Shown in pieces: positions 10,505-21,700 of a DNA stretch of 64,000 nt; within the stretch, counting starts at the first letter, position 1; each line of letters begins with the position of its first letter. A program made the translations under genes and the position numbers. The notes beneath the pieces are model-generated. The model saw only the letters and a program-made list of their open reading frames with translations. It ran no database searches and was not told the DNA's origin. Source of the DNA: Gordonia hongkongensis (GTDB taxonomy: Bacteria; Actinomycetota; Actinomycetes; Mycobacteriales; Mycobacteriaceae); the NCBI RefSeq assembly GCF_023078355.1, contig NZ_CP095552.1:1054001-1118000 (forward strand), given 5' to 3'.

Positions 10505-13500
10505 GTGAATGACTTCGAACCGACGTCCTTGCAGGACGCCGTCAGCGGTGCGATTGAACGAGGTCGCGCGGAGTTGTCCCTGTTGGATGACGTCGTAGAC
10601 AGCCTGGTGGCCGCGTTCGCTAAGACCGTGGACGAAAGCGCGGATAACGCGGGCGAGCAGCCTCCGTTGATCCGACAGCTCGAAGACATCGTACGGGGGA
10701 CAACCCGTGAGCTGCGAACACACCTCGACCGCGAAAGGGACGCGCTCGGAACGTTCAACATCGCGTTCTTCGGCCGCACCGGAGTGGGCAAGAGCACTCT
10801 CCTGTCGGCATTCGGCGAACTCGACGGCAGTTATGTATCGCCCGGAGCGAGTGACTGGACGACCGACGTCCGGCACATCGAGTGGCGCGGTTGCCGGCTC
10901 TACGACACTCCCGGGATCAACGGTTGGGGCAGGACCGAAAGCCGTGATGACCTCGAGATGAGGGCACGTAGAGCGGTGGAAATCGCCGACATCGTGCTCC
11001 TGTGCTTCGACAACCAAAACCAACAAGCCATGGAGTTCGCGAAGATCGCCGACCGGGTCCGCGACTATGGGAAGCCGGTTGCGGCAGTGCTCAACGTTCG
11101 CAATCCCCGATGGCGGGACACGATCAAGGTTCCAAAAAGCGGACGGAAGAACCTGTCCGAATCTGTTCGCCAGCACGCTGACAACATTCGAACCGAGCTC
11201 GCGAACATCGGGCTGCCGGACACCCCGGTCGTCGCGGTGCACAGTCGGCGTGCCCACTTCGCACGGGCAGCCACACCTTTCCACGGCCCGGGCCGAGAAG
11301 AATTTCTTCACGTACGAGAGGAGTTCGGGACCGAGTCGCTCACGCGCTGGTCGAACTTCGAGACTCTGGAACGGTTGATCACCGCGGCGATCGTAGAGGG
11401 CGCCGCGGACTTGCGTCTCAACGCGCTCCGCGAGGATGTCCGGGCGCGCTACAAACGGCCGGCCCAAGAATTGAGCCGGCTGGCGGGTGCGATCGAGAAA
11501 CAAGCAGATGCGCTCGATCGCGAGATCGAATCCCTGTTCGCGATCCTCGGGTATCCGGAGGGTGAGGAACGGGAAAAATGGCTGCAGCCCGCGGAGGTGG
11601 ATCTTGTCGCAGCTGCGGAGGCGACCAGGGGCCGCCCGTACACGTCCCCGGCCAAGGGCTCGTTAGATCGCTACGTCCGGTACCTCAGCACCTCTCATCT
11701 GGCGCAGTGTCGCCGGAAGGCGCGAACCGCAGCAGATGAGCTGATTGAGAATGCGTTTAGCGACCATCGAACCATCGATGAGGCGGAGTTCACTAAGGCG
11801 GTGTTCGACGAATCTGCGATCCGAACGGCCATCGACACCGTGTGGACCGACCGGCAGACATTCCTCGAGCGCGAAATCGACATGGCGACAGGCCAGCAGT
11901 CTGTGCTGGACCATTCTGCGACCGCGCGTGCCGCTGCCATCCGAGGTTCGGACGGCAGCGGGGCGGCGGGCAAGTTCGTCCAAGGTGGGGGCATTGCCGT
12001 CGGTCTCGGTGCGCTCGCGGTTCCGGTTGCGATCGCGAACTTCTGGAATCCCGCTGGCTGGGTCGCCGGGGTGGCTGTCGCTGGCGTCGGAGTCGCAGGT
12101 CAGCTTCAGCAGCGTTTCGGTAAACGTCTGAGTGAACGGTCTGAAGAAGCCGCGCGCAAAGCGCGAGTCGAGGCAATCGCGAATAGCCACCGCGCGGTGA
12201 ACCAGACCTTCGATGAGTACGAGGATCTCGTTGTCCGTGGGAGTCGTGAAGCAGCGTGGGTACTCGTGTCGGAGTCGGCCATCGAACTGCTCACACAAAC
12301 AGTCCTTCTCCGAAGGGCACGTGACCGGGTCGGAAAGTTAATTGACGCGCTGAACGTCGGCGCTAACTCGATCGGGGCTTCTCGTGCGCCGCAAAACGTC
12401 CTCATTCGCGCGCAGGAGCAACTCGCCGATACACGCACCGGCTTGACTCGAGTTCTGTTGGGAGAGGACTGGCTCGACAGCGCTGATTCCTCAGGGCACG
12501 TCTCACAAGTGGACCCCGGCACACGAGTCATCTATGCGGAGCGGCACGAATCAGACAAACGCAGGTTGTGCGACGCGATCATCCAACTGTGGGCGGCACC
12601 GCCGACCGAGAGCATCAGAGCTTGGCGGGATGAGGTCGAAGCGGAGGCGCTGAGGGACCCCGGCCTTCTTGAAGTGACACAGTCATTTTCGGGTGTGGCC
12701 CGCGCGAAACCCGTCCTGTCTGTCTTCGGTGACTACAACTCAGGTAAGTCGTCATTGATCCGCCGCATACTTCTCGAGAACGATGTGCATGCGACCGAAT
12801 CGATCGACATTCGCGCGGTCCCCGCAACCGAAGTGTCCGACCGATACGAGCTGCCACGGTTCGACCTCGTCGACACGCCTGGATTGCAGGGCGGAGATCC
12901 CGGGCATGCGCAGCACGCGGTCCAGTCGGCTGTCGAGTCGGCACTCGTCTTCGTTGTCGTCCATATCAACCTCCTCGTCGGTGACACCGAGATCTTGGAG
13001 CAACTTGCGCGTGGTTCGTCAGAACACGCTGCCAAAGGCGACCGGATGATCTTTCTCATCAACCGCTGTGACGAGCTGGGTGCGGACCCGCTGAAGACGC
13101 CCGACACCTTTCTCAATCTGGCGCAGCGGAAACGCGAGGAGCTGTGCGCGGCTCTCGCGCGGCGCTCCATCGACGTCGGGGTCGACCGTGTACATGTCCT
13201 GTCGGGAGATCCTTATGGATTTGCGGGCGGAGACCACGAACTCGACAAGCATGATTTCGACGGGAACAGAGCTTGGGACGGTGTCGGTGCATTGATCGAG
13301 GCCATCGCGGAGTTGCCTGAAGACGTCGTGTCTTCGGCCAAAGTGGCCGCTGCTTTCGACACCGCTGTTACGGCGCTGAAGCGCCAGATGCGTGATCTTC
13401 ATCGTCAGCGGGACAAAGCCAACGCTGACATTCATCGACTCGAACCACTGTTGGGTGCTGTGCGGGCAGCCCATACGGATGCGTCGATCATTTCGGATTC

Positions 13501-14296
13501 TCTCCGCGAGCGAGCTCACAGGATCGTCCAGCGTCTTGCATCGGACGCGAAGTCAAGAGTCCACGGGATCGACCGAAAGGATAACGCCAAACTGAAGGAC
13601 CTCGTCGAAAGTTGGTGGCGGGAGCCACAAGTCGAAACGGAGTTGGAGCGGTACCTTGATGAGGCGGCGAAGACGATCGACGAATGGCGCGGTGAGCACG
13701 AGTCGGCCATCGGACGCGAGAGTCGTTCAGCCCAGTTCGAGGTGATGACCGGTGACGGCGTCGGCTTCCAGACCGCCGACCGCGACTGGCTCGACGACAT
13801 GGCCGAGGGTGTGGGCGAGACGGCCGGAAACCTCGCGCCGCTGGTGAAAGCCTTTGGTAGCCGCGACGCGGTCTACCAGATCGGTAAGCAACTCGGCCAC
13901 AAGTTCAAACCCTGGGGCGCGGTGAAGGGCGGAGTAAAGGTGGCGAGGGCCGGTGCTGTCCTAGCGGTCGTTGCCGCCGCGGCCGATGCCACGGCGATGG
14001 CGAATGATGCGCGCAAGGCTAACGAACACCAGAATCAGCTGGCGCTTGCCATGGAGATGATCGACAAGCGCGCTGAAGAACTAGTGGCCGGCATCGTGGA
14101 CGGTGGCGAGGAACCCGGTCCCGTCCGATTCCTCGTTGAGCGAATGGCAGAGCTCGACGCGCTACTTGACGAGCATCTCCAGCGCACCAGTGTGTCTCAG
14201 AACCTTGTGGGTTCTGCGTCCGTCCGAGCGCGCAGAGTGGAGGCGTTACTGGACTCCGCGGAAGAACTGACCGGCACAGAAAGTAGGCGTGCGTGA
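10505..14296 (+). CDS. Tandem dynamin-like GTPase (two GTPase domains)
   Basis: The roughly 1263-residue protein carries two complete dynamin-type GTPase modules. The first has P-loop GRTGVGKST (residues 90-98) and DTPG (about 134). The second has GDYNSGKSS (about 742-750), DTPG (about 790) and NRCD as the base-recognition motif (about 852). A hydrophobic stretch at about 492-535 and a second at about 1143-1165 could be membrane paddles; long helical segments separate them. Tandem GTPase domains occur in bacterial dynamin-like proteins that tether or remodel membranes. The GTG at 10505 was chosen because upstream codons (in-frame GTG at 10382) look non-coding. The stop overlaps the next gene (GTGA), so the two are translationally coupled. 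A role in antiphage defence (Eleos/Leo-like) or membrane repair is inferred from family and island context only. Confidence 0.8.
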   Translation: MNDFEPTSLQDAVSGAIERGRAELSLLDDVVDSLVAAFAKTVDESADNAGEQPPLIRQLEDIVRGTTRELRTHLDRERDALGTFNIAFFGRTGVGKSTLLSAFGELDGSYVSPGASDWTTDVRHIEWRGCRLYDTPGINGWGRTESRDDLEMRARRAVEIADIVLLCFDNQNQQAMEFAKIADRVRDYGKPVAAVLNVRNPRWRDTIKVPKSGRKNLSESVRQHADNIRTELANIGLPDTPVVAVHSRRAHFARAATPFHGPGREEFLHVREEFGTESLTRWSNFETLERLITAAIVEGAADLRLNALREDVRARYKRPAQELSRLAGAIEKQADALDREIESLFAILGYPEGEEREKWLQPAEVDLVAAAEATRGRPYTSPAKGSLDRYVRYLSTSHLAQCRRKARTAADELIENAFSDHRTIDEAEFTKAVFDESAIRTAIDTVWTDRQTFLEREIDMATGQQSVLDHSATARAAAIRGSDGSGAAGKFVQGGGIAVGLGALAVPVAIANFWNPAGWVAGVAVAGVGVAGQLQQRFGKRLSERSEEAARKARVEAIANSHRAVNQTFDEYEDLVVRGSREAAWVLVSESAIELLTQTVLLRRARDRVGKLIDALNVGANSIGASRAPQNVLIRAQEQLADTRTGLTRVLLGEDWLDSADSSGHVSQVDPGTRVIYAERHESDKRRLCDAIIQLWAAPPTESIRAWRDEVEAEALRDPGLLEVTQSFSGVARAKPVLSVFGDYNSGKSSLIRRILLENDVHATESIDIRAVPATEVSDRYELPRFDLVDTPGLQGGDPGHAQHAVQSAVESALVFVVVHINLLVGDTEILEQLARGSSEHAAKGDRMIFLINRCDELGADPLKTPDTFLNLAQRKREELCAALARRSIDVGVDRVHVLSGDPYGFAGGDHELDKHDFDGNRAWDGVGALIEAIAELPEDVVSSAKVAAAFDTAVTALKRQMRDLHRQRDKANADIHRLEPLLGAVRAAHTDASIISDSLRERAHRIVQRLASDAKSRVHGIDRKDNAKLKDLVESWWREPQVETELERYLDEAAKTIDEWRGEHESAIGRESRSAQFEVMTGDGVGFQTADRDWLDDMAEGVGETAGNLAPLVKAFGSRDAVYQIGKQLGHKFKPWGAVKGGVKVARAGAVLAVVAAAADATAMANDARKANEHQNQLALAMEMIDKRAEELVAGIVDGGEEPGPVRFLVERMAELDALLDEHLQRTSVSQNLVGSASVRARRVEALLDSAEELTGTESRRA

Positions 14297-15843
14297 ACCA
14301 GATCGACATCACCGCAGTGCGAAAGTGGCTAGAGCACATCCCCGGTGGCTCGCTGGCCGAGCGGTATGAGACAGAGTGGACCGCGTTCGAGCGACTGGAT
14401 CGTCCGGTGGTGACTCTCTTCGGCGCGTATGACACGGGTAAGAGTTCGCTCCTGCGTCGTCTGCTCATCGATGCGGGAGCCCAAGTTCCCGAATGGCTGA
14501 CGATTAGCGCGCGCCACGAGACTTTCGAAGTGAACAACGTGGAACTCGGCGGTTGTATCGCACGAGACACGCCGGGATTCGTGGTCGGCGCGTCTGATAT
14601 TCGCGCCCAGAACAACTCCGAACGTGCGCTGGCAGCAGTGGGATTGACCGACATCGGGGTTGCAGTTCTGACACCGCAACTGGCCACCGCTGAGCGCGAT
14701 GTCCTTCGGGAGGTCGCTTCCGCTGGATGGCCAAAGGGTGCTCTGTGGTTCGTCATCTCGCGTTTCGACGAGGCTGGCGCGAATCCTGAGTACGACGTCG
14801 ATGGGTACCGTGAGCTCGGTGATCGCAAGGTGCGTGAACTTCTCGACGTGTTCGATCAGGTGGATCGTGAGCGTGTGTACGTCGTGGCCCAAGACCCTTT
14901 CCAGACAGCGGGTCCCGACCTCGACGTGGATCGCGAGGAATGGGATGCCTATCGAGACTGGGATGGTATGCGCGAACTGGCTAACGCGCTCGAGCAGATC
15001 CCGGCGGCGTCGCTACCGGAGCTCCGACGCGCAGCAGGTCAGCGGTACTGGAAAGCGGTTGTCTCTGAGGTTCTTCGGGAGTTGCACGGTCGGCTGGCCG
15101 AGTTCACGGCCAGTGCCGAGGTCGCGTCGCATGGCGTGGCACGACGCAACGGTTGGTTGAGTGAGCTCGAAGTCCTGGACCGAGCAGCGCGCGCGGACCT
15201 TAATGGGCTCGTAGAGGAGGTCTTTCATCGGTCACGGACAGCGCAGGACCGTTCGTCTGAAGATCTACTGCGCGAGATCGAGATCGCCCTTGATCGTTGG
15301 TTCACGAAGCATGAAGCACGACTCCAGAGACTGAAACAGTCGATCGGCAAGGCGGGCGATCGGGATCGTGCCATGCCTTCGTGGGATGGCTTTGCCTCGC
15401 TTGTCGCTTCGATCGACTCGGCGCCGACTGTCGATCCGAACAGTGGATACTCGCGTCACGTAGAAGACCTGGGGCCGATGTTGATCGCCTTGCTGAAGGC
15501 GACGCAGGGTGTCCAAGAGAAAGCCTCTTCTGCAAAGGGTTCCAACCACATTGCGCAAGGTGTTGCCATCGCGGAAGCGGCCTTTCCCGTCGCACTGTAC
15601 ATAGCGAAGATCGTGGATGACCGGAATGCCGCCATGTCGGGTGGCCAGGGTGCAGCTGCCTCCAGCCTGACGGAAGCGGTGAGTGAATGTACGCGTCAGG
15701 CACTCGATGCGTGGGCCCCGTTCGTCGAAGACGTAAGGGCATTGATCGACGCTGAGTCGGGTGAGCAGGTGGCGCTCGACGAGAGTCTGCGACGGATCGT
15801 CCAAGACTTGGATACAGCGGTACAGGAGGGAAGTAACCTCTGA
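14293..15843 (+). CDS. Dynamin-like GTPase, partner of the tandem GTPase
   Basis: The 516-residue protein has one dynamin-type GTPase domain: P-loop GAYDTGKSS (about residues 44-52), DTPGF (about 92) and an SRFD base-recognition motif (about 157). A helical stalk follows and a hydrophobic segment lies at about 425-440 (AEAAFPVALYIAKIV). GTG 14293 overlaps the stop of the tandem GTPase, the tightest possible coupling, so the two likely form a complex, as bacterial dynamin pairs do. The G-domain resembles the second domain of the upstream protein in motif spacing, which suggests duplication. An AddB-like gene follows 84 bases later. The substrate membrane and biological role are not visible in the sequence. 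Confidence 0.8.
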   Translation: MNQIDITAVRKWLEHIPGGSLAERYETEWTAFERLDRPVVTLFGAYDTGKSSLLRRLLIDAGAQVPEWLTISARHETFEVNNVELGGCIARDTPGFVVGASDIRAQNNSERALAAVGLTDIGVAVLTPQLATAERDVLREVASAGWPKGALWFVISRFDEAGANPEYDVDGYRELGDRKVRELLDVFDQVDRERVYVVAQDPFQTAGPDLDVDREEWDAYRDWDGMRELANALEQIPAASLPELRRAAGQRYWKAVVSEVLRELHGRLAEFTASAEVASHGVARRNGWLSELEVLDRAARADLNGLVEEVFHRSRTAQDRSSEDLLREIEIALDRWFTKHEARLQRLKQSIGKAGDRDRAMPSWDGFASLVASIDSAPTVDPNSGYSRHVEDLGPMLIALLKATQGVQEKASSAKGSNHIAQGVAIAEAAFPVALYIAKIVDDRNAAMSGGQGAAASSLTEAVSECTRQALDAWAPFVEDVRALIDAESGEQVALDESLRRIVQDLDTAVQEGSNL

Positions 15844-15894
15844 TCGCCCCATCGTGCGCTTGGCGGCCGCCGGCGGTGATTCCGCAGGTTCGGT

Positions 15895-15922
15895 CATCAT
15901 GTCACACCCACCAGGCATGATG
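15895..15922. promoter_or_regulatory. Inverted repeat before the AddB/AddA-like pair
   Basis: Perfect 7-bp inverted repeat CATCATG / CATGATG with a 14-base spacer, ending 5 bases before the ATG at 15928. The position suits a repressor site or a structure over the ribosome-binding site; no clear Shine-Dalgarno sequence is present. No cognate regulator is recognised. Confidence 0.3.
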
Positions 15923-15927
15923 GCCCC

Positions 15928-18738
15928 ATGCCCACCGTGATGGACCAGTTGGCGGAGGCGGTGTCCCGCGCCAAGTCCGGCTCACCGCTGACCCAGGTCT
16001 CTGTCATCGTGCCGAGCCACGGCTCCGGCCGGGACGTCCTGCACCACCTGGCGCGGACGCAGGGAGTGGCCAACACCAGCGTCCTCACCCTTGGGCAGGT
16101 GGTGGACAAGCTCGCCGCGCCCGCGCTCGCGCCTCGCCAACCGTTGCCGTATCCGCTCCTGGAGGCGGCGGTCCAGAGAGTTCTCGCCGACGCGCCGGGC
16201 GTCTTCGCCGACGTCGCCGACGAGCCCATCACGTCACAGGCTCTCGCGAGCGCAGCCTGGGAACTCACCGGTATCGCCGAGCCGGCTATGCAGTCGCCGA
16301 CGCCCCTCGTCGCCGACCTGCTGCGTATCCATTGCGTCACGAAGGAGCGTTTGACCGGCTCGTATTACCTTCAGCATGAAGCGTATTCGGCCGCCGCCAA
16401 ACGGTTCGACGAGCTCGGCGCGGTGATCGTCCATCACCCGGCCGCTCACGCGCCCGCCGAGCAAGCCCTTCTCAGTGAGCTCCAGCGCCGCGGCGAGACC
16501 ATCGACGCGAACACCCACGTCTCACCCACCCAGGTCATCCACACCTCCGACGCCGACGACGAGATCCGCGCCGTCGTCCGGCTGGTCCGCAAACACCTCG
16601 CCAGCGGGGTGCCCGGCCACCGCATCGGCATCTTCTACGGCACCGACGACCCCTACCTTCCGCTGCTCCACGAGCACCTCACCGCCGGCCACATCGCTTT
16701 CGCCGGACCCGAATGCCACACCCTCGTCGACCGTCCCACCGGTCGCGCATTGCTCGGGTTGCTGGCACTCGACCACGACACGATGCCCCGGCGGGAACTG
16801 TTCACCCTCCTCGCCGAAGGCGCACTCCGACGCCCCGAACTCGATGACACGCCGATCACGCAGCCCCAGCTCGAACGCCTCACGCGCAGCGACGAACCCA
16901 TCGTCGGCGGCGCCGACTGGGAGCGCCTCACCCGCGTCGGTGCGCACGAGAAGCACCACGCCAGGGCCGCGGCCGTCTACTCCTACGTCCGTCGCCTGCA
17001 GGTCGACCTGCGCGCTCTCGTCGACGCGCCGGACTGGGCGACCGTCGCCGAACATCTGAACACCCTGCTCGACACCTACTTTCGCACGCCGAAACGCGAG
17101 ACCGCGGCCGCCGACCTCGCCGCGATCCGTGCCGACTGCGCGGGAATCGCCCTGATGGACGGCATCGCACCGCAGCCCACCGCGGCTCGGGTGCTCGACG
17201 CGGTCTCGATCCGGCTGAACGCGCACCGAGGCATGCACGGGACGTCGGGTGCAGGCGTGACGGTCGCACCGATCGCGTCGGGAGTCGGTCGCGACCTCGA
17301 CGTCTGCGTCGTCGTCGGTGCCGCCGAAGGCATCGTGCCCGCACCCCGCCGCGACGACCCGCTTCTCCCGCCGGAACTGATCGGCATCACCGCCCGCGAT
17401 CACATGGAACGCCAACGCCTCGTCTTCGCCGGTGCGGTGAGTGCCGGGCGCACCGAACGGGTCGTCACCTTCCCGCGCGGCAACCTGCGCGGCGGCGCCG
17501 AGAAGGTACCGTCCCGCTGGCTGCTGCCGGCGCTGGCCGATCTCGCCAGCCGCGACGTCGACGTCGTCAACTGGCAACGCGCGACGGAGGATTCGCCGCA
17601 GATCGTCGCAGTCGAATCCTTCGACGTCGCCGCCCAACGCGCCGACGAGCGCATCGGCGCCTCCGCGGCCTCCGACACCGAATGGCGCCTCCGCGAACTC
17701 GCCGCCGTCCCCGCCGACAGTCGTCGCGGAGCGCTCGACGATCCGATCATCAACCGCGGCATGCACATGCGCAGCGACCGCCTCAACGGCCGCTTCACCC
17801 GGTTCAACGGCAACCTGTCGTCGGTCAGCGAACTCATCACCACCTTCGATCAGCCGGTGTCGCCGACCGGCCTCGAACTGTGGGTGCAGAGCCCCTATCA
17901 GTACTTCCTCGAACACATCCTGCGCCTGCGTGCCCTCGACGACCCCGACGAGATCGCCCAGATCGACGCATTGACGCGGGGGACCCTGATCCACACCATC
18001 CTCGAACGGTACGTCCGCGCGACCATAGACGGCGCAGAGCTCGATCTCGCCCGTCTGCGGATCGTCGCCGCAGAAGTTCTCGACGAGGCGCAGGCCAACA
18101 GCCCGGGCTGGCTCGAACAGCTGTGGGCCAAGGACCGCGGCACCATCATGCGCGACCTGGACGAATGGTTCACCCACGACCACGCCGACGCCGCCGACGG
18201 CTGGCAGCCGACGCACGCAGAGGCGGACTTCGGTCTCGACGCGCAAGGCAGTCACGAGGTCTCGCTGGAACTGGGCGAAAGCAGGATTCGCTTCCGCGGG
18301 CAGATCGACCGCATCGACCGCCACCACGGTGGACGCATCCGCGTCACCGACTACAAGACCGGCAAGTCCGACAAATACAAGGACCTCGCCGAGAGCACAC
18401 CCACCAACTCGGGTCTCCAGTTCCAGCTCCCCGTCTACGGTCTGTTCGCCCGCACCTTCGGCGCCGACGTCGAAGCCCGGTACTGGTTCATCACCAGCAA
18501 AGGCAAGTTCGCCTCGGTCGGCTACCCCGTCACCGACGACGTCGTCGCCACCCTCATCGACGACATGACGCTCGTGCACAAGTCGATTCGGGCCGGGTAT
18601 TTCCCGCCCAAGATCGAAGACACCCACTGGGACTTGCCCGTCATCGACCTCCTCGGCCGTGCCGGACTGCGACGCGCCTGGGCCGCACTGGAACACGTCG
18701 ACGAACTGTCCGACTACGTGCAGAAGTACGGAGGCTGA
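15928..18738 (+). CDS. PD-(D/E)XK nuclease, AddB-like helicase-nuclease subunit
   Basis: The 936-residue protein resembles AddB/RexB: a degenerate helicase-like body without a working Walker A, then a C-terminal RecB-family nuclease. The nuclease part shows SPYQYFLEHIL (about residue 655), RGTLIHTILE (about 690), GQIDRID (about 791) and DYKTG (about 808-812), which supply the His, Asp and DxK metal-binding residues. Classical AddB has cysteines around this domain for an iron-sulfur cluster; the matching position here is SPYQYF, without Cys. One base separates it from the helicase gene, so the two form an operon. The likely role is duplex-end resection in DNA repair or defence. Corynebacteriales usually use AdnAB, so this would be an additional machine. 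ATG at 15940 is an alternative start. Confidence 0.82.
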   Translation: MPTVMDQLAEAVSRAKSGSPLTQVSVIVPSHGSGRDVLHHLARTQGVANTSVLTLGQVVDKLAAPALAPRQPLPYPLLEAAVQRVLADAPGVFADVADEPITSQALASAAWELTGIAEPAMQSPTPLVADLLRIHCVTKERLTGSYYLQHEAYSAAAKRFDELGAVIVHHPAAHAPAEQALLSELQRRGETIDANTHVSPTQVIHTSDADDEIRAVVRLVRKHLASGVPGHRIGIFYGTDDPYLPLLHEHLTAGHIAFAGPECHTLVDRPTGRALLGLLALDHDTMPRRELFTLLAEGALRRPELDDTPITQPQLERLTRSDEPIVGGADWERLTRVGAHEKHHARAAAVYSYVRRLQVDLRALVDAPDWATVAEHLNTLLDTYFRTPKRETAAADLAAIRADCAGIALMDGIAPQPTAARVLDAVSIRLNAHRGMHGTSGAGVTVAPIASGVGRDLDVCVVVGAAEGIVPAPRRDDPLLPPELIGITARDHMERQRLVFAGAVSAGRTERVVTFPRGNLRGGAEKVPSRWLLPALADLASRDVDVVNWQRATEDSPQIVAVESFDVAAQRADERIGASAASDTEWRLRELAAVPADSRRGALDDPIINRGMHMRSDRLNGRFTRFNGNLSSVSELITTFDQPVSPTGLELWVQSPYQYFLEHILRLRALDDPDEIAQIDALTRGTLIHTILERYVRATIDGAELDLARLRIVAAEVLDEAQANSPGWLEQLWAKDRGTIMRDLDEWFTHDHADAADGWQPTHAEADFGLDAQGSHEVSLELGESRIRFRGQIDRIDRHHGGRIRVTDYKTGKSDKYKDLAESTPTNSGLQFQLPVYGLFARTFGADVEARYWFITSKGKFASVGYPVTDDVVATLIDDMTLVHKSIRAGYFPPKIEDTHWDLPVIDLLGRAGLRRAWAALEHVDELSDYVQKYGG

Positions 18739-18739
18739 G

Positions 18740-21700
18740 ATGACCCCAGCACAACTCGCCGACCAGGCCGCGCGCGATCGCATCACCACCGACACCGACG
18801 CCACCCTGTTCGTCGAAGCCGGCGCCGGCAGCGGCAAGACCCATTCGCTGGTCGGCCGCATCTGTCACCTCGTGCTGCACGACGGCATCGAACTCGATGC
18901 CATCGCCGCCATCACCTTCACCGAGAAAGCCGCGGCCGAACTCCGTGAACGCGTGCGTGTCGAGCTCGCCACACACGACACCGACCGTGCGCGAGCCGCT
19001 CTCGAACAGATCGACACCGCAGCCATCGGCACGCTGCACGCGTTCGCAGCGCGCATCATCGGCGAGCATCCCCTCGAAGCCGGAGTGCCACCACGCATGG
19101 CGGTCGTCGACGCCATGGGCTCCCAGCTGTCCTTCGAACGCCGCTGGCGCCGCATGCGCACCCGACTGTTCACCGACGACGCCCCACCCATGCTGGTCGA
19201 CGCCATGGGCATCGTGATGGCCGCCGGCGCATCACTCGACCAGATGCGCACACTCGCCGATGCGCTGGACCGCAACTGGGATCGCCTCACCCTCGACGAC
19301 AACCCCCAGGGCATCGCACCCGCCGACATCGACCGCATCCTGTGGGAGACCGACGCCATCATCGACAAGCTCGACGATTGTCTCGATCCGGAGGACAAAC
19401 TCGCGGTCAAACTCGAGGAACTCCGCGAATGGCGGATCCTGGTTGCCGCCGAGCGTGATTCCTTCGGATGGGTCCCGATGGTGGACCTGTGCCCGAAGCT
19501 CGGCAACGTGGGTCGGGGGTCCGCGTGGCGCGGTGGTGTGGCGCAGTGCAAAGAGATCAAAGCCGCCGCCAAGGCGCTGCGCGAGGAGATCTGCTCCGAC
19601 GTGGTCGGCACCTACGTCGACGGCGCGGTGCGCGTGGTGGTCCGTCACCTGTCGGAGATCGTCCTCGACGAGGCGCGCGAGCGGCAGCGCAGCGGACAGC
19701 TCGAATTCCACGACCTGCTCGTCCTGGCCCGCGACGTACTCGGAAAGCCGGAGGTCGCCGCAGCCGCCCATCAGCGCTACCAGCGCGTCCTCCTCGACGA
19801 GTTCCAGGACACCGATCCGCTGCAACTCACGCTGGCACAACGCATCGTCGCCGGCCGAGACGAAGCGGGTCGGCTCTTCACCGTCGGCGACCCGAAACAA
19901 TCCATCTACCGCTTCCGGCGCGCCGACATCGCGGCGTACATGTCCGCGCGGGACCGCACCCCGTCGACCGACGTCGTGCAGCTGACCACCAACTTTCGGT
20001 CCACGCGTCCTGTCCTCGACTGGGTCAACGCCGTTTTCGGCCGGCTCATCGTCGCCGAGCATCACGTGCAGCCCGAGTACACGCCGCTCGACCCGGCCCC
20101 GGGCCGACCCCGCTGGGACCTCTCCTGGGGACCGAAGCCGTTCGTCTTCCCCGATACCGAGGAACCCGTCGACGACGAGGACGCACTCTCGCCCGCCGAA
20201 GCCCTCCGCGCACGCGAGTCGCGCGACGTCGCGAGGATCATCGCCACCGCCATCGAGAACGACTGGCGCAAGGAGACATTCGACGGCGATGCGTACCAGC
20301 ATGTCCCATTGCGCTGGAAGGACATCTGCATCCTCATCCCGTCGCGGGCGGTACTGCCGTTCCTGGAGAAGAGCCTTGACGCCGCGGGCATCGAGTTCCG
20401 TTCGGAGGCATCGAGTCTGGTGTACTCGACGCAAGAGGTGCACGACCTCCTCGTCACCTGTCGCGCACTGGCGAACACCGCCGACGAGGCCGCCCTCGTC
20501 GCCGCCCTGCGTACCCCGCTGTTCGGCTGCGGCGACGACGACCTGCTCCGCTGGAAAGACGCCGACGGCCGATGGAGCATCTACGCCGATGCGCCCACCG
20601 ACGCGCTCACCGGATCGCCGGTGGCGGCCGCATGTGCATACCTGAAGGCTCTGTCTTTGGAACTGGGGGACCTGAACCCGGGCGCACTGGTGAGCCGCCT
20701 GGCCATCGATCGTCGGGTGTTCGAGGTGTCCATGGACTCGCCCCGTCACCGCGACGTCTGGCGGCGGCTCCGCTTCGTCATCGACCAGGCCCGCGCCTGG
20801 TACGCCGAAGATCGTGGGTCGCTGCGCGACTACATCGACTGGGCCGCCACCCAGGCCGACGAGAACGCGCGTGTCGCCGAGACCGTACTCCCCGAGATCG
20901 GTGTCGACGCCGTGCGCATCATGACCATCCACGCCGCCAAGGGATTGCAGTTCCCGATGGTCGTCGTCGCCGGCATGAGCGGCGGATTCCGCACACAGCC
21001 CGAGCCGCTGCTTTGGGACGAAGACGAGAAGCTGCAGGCATGCGCGTCGAAGAACGTGACCTCGAAAGGTTATGCGGCAGCAGCAAAGACCGAAAAGGCG
21101 TACGCCGAGGCGGAGAAGAAGCGCCTGTTGTACGTCGCCTGCACGCGCGCCGAGAGTCACCTCGCGGTCTCCGGATACGTCGGGAAGAACGCATCCTGGG
21201 GAGCCGCGCTCGCACCCGCGCTGGAGGGCCTGCCCAACGACGTCCCCGAACTCGTCGAACCGGTCAGGCGCGACGACGAAGCGATCGCCCAGCACGAACG
21301 ACAGGCCTGGATCGACTGGTCGGCAGAGACCGCCGCGATCGAGGCCGCCTCGACGATCCGCGTCTCCTACTCGGCGACGCGGATCGTCCACGGCATAGAT
21401 GACGCCGAAACAGTTGTGCTGCAGGGGTACCGGGATTCTGGACGGCTGACAGCGCCGGTAGCCGAACAGATTCCGGTCGGCACCGCGAGCCCCGACAGCG
21501 GCGCGACGCTGGGTACCGCCCTGCACGCGCTCCTCGAACAGGTCGCCCTGGGTACCGCCGTCGACGACGGATTCGACGAGACCGCTCGGCGCGCGGCCGC
21601 ACTCGCCGGCGTCGTCGACGTGGATCATTTCGTGGCGCTGGCTCGGTCGGCGTTGCAGTCGGCACCTGTTCAGCGGGCTGCCGTCCGCGAGCACTGGCAG

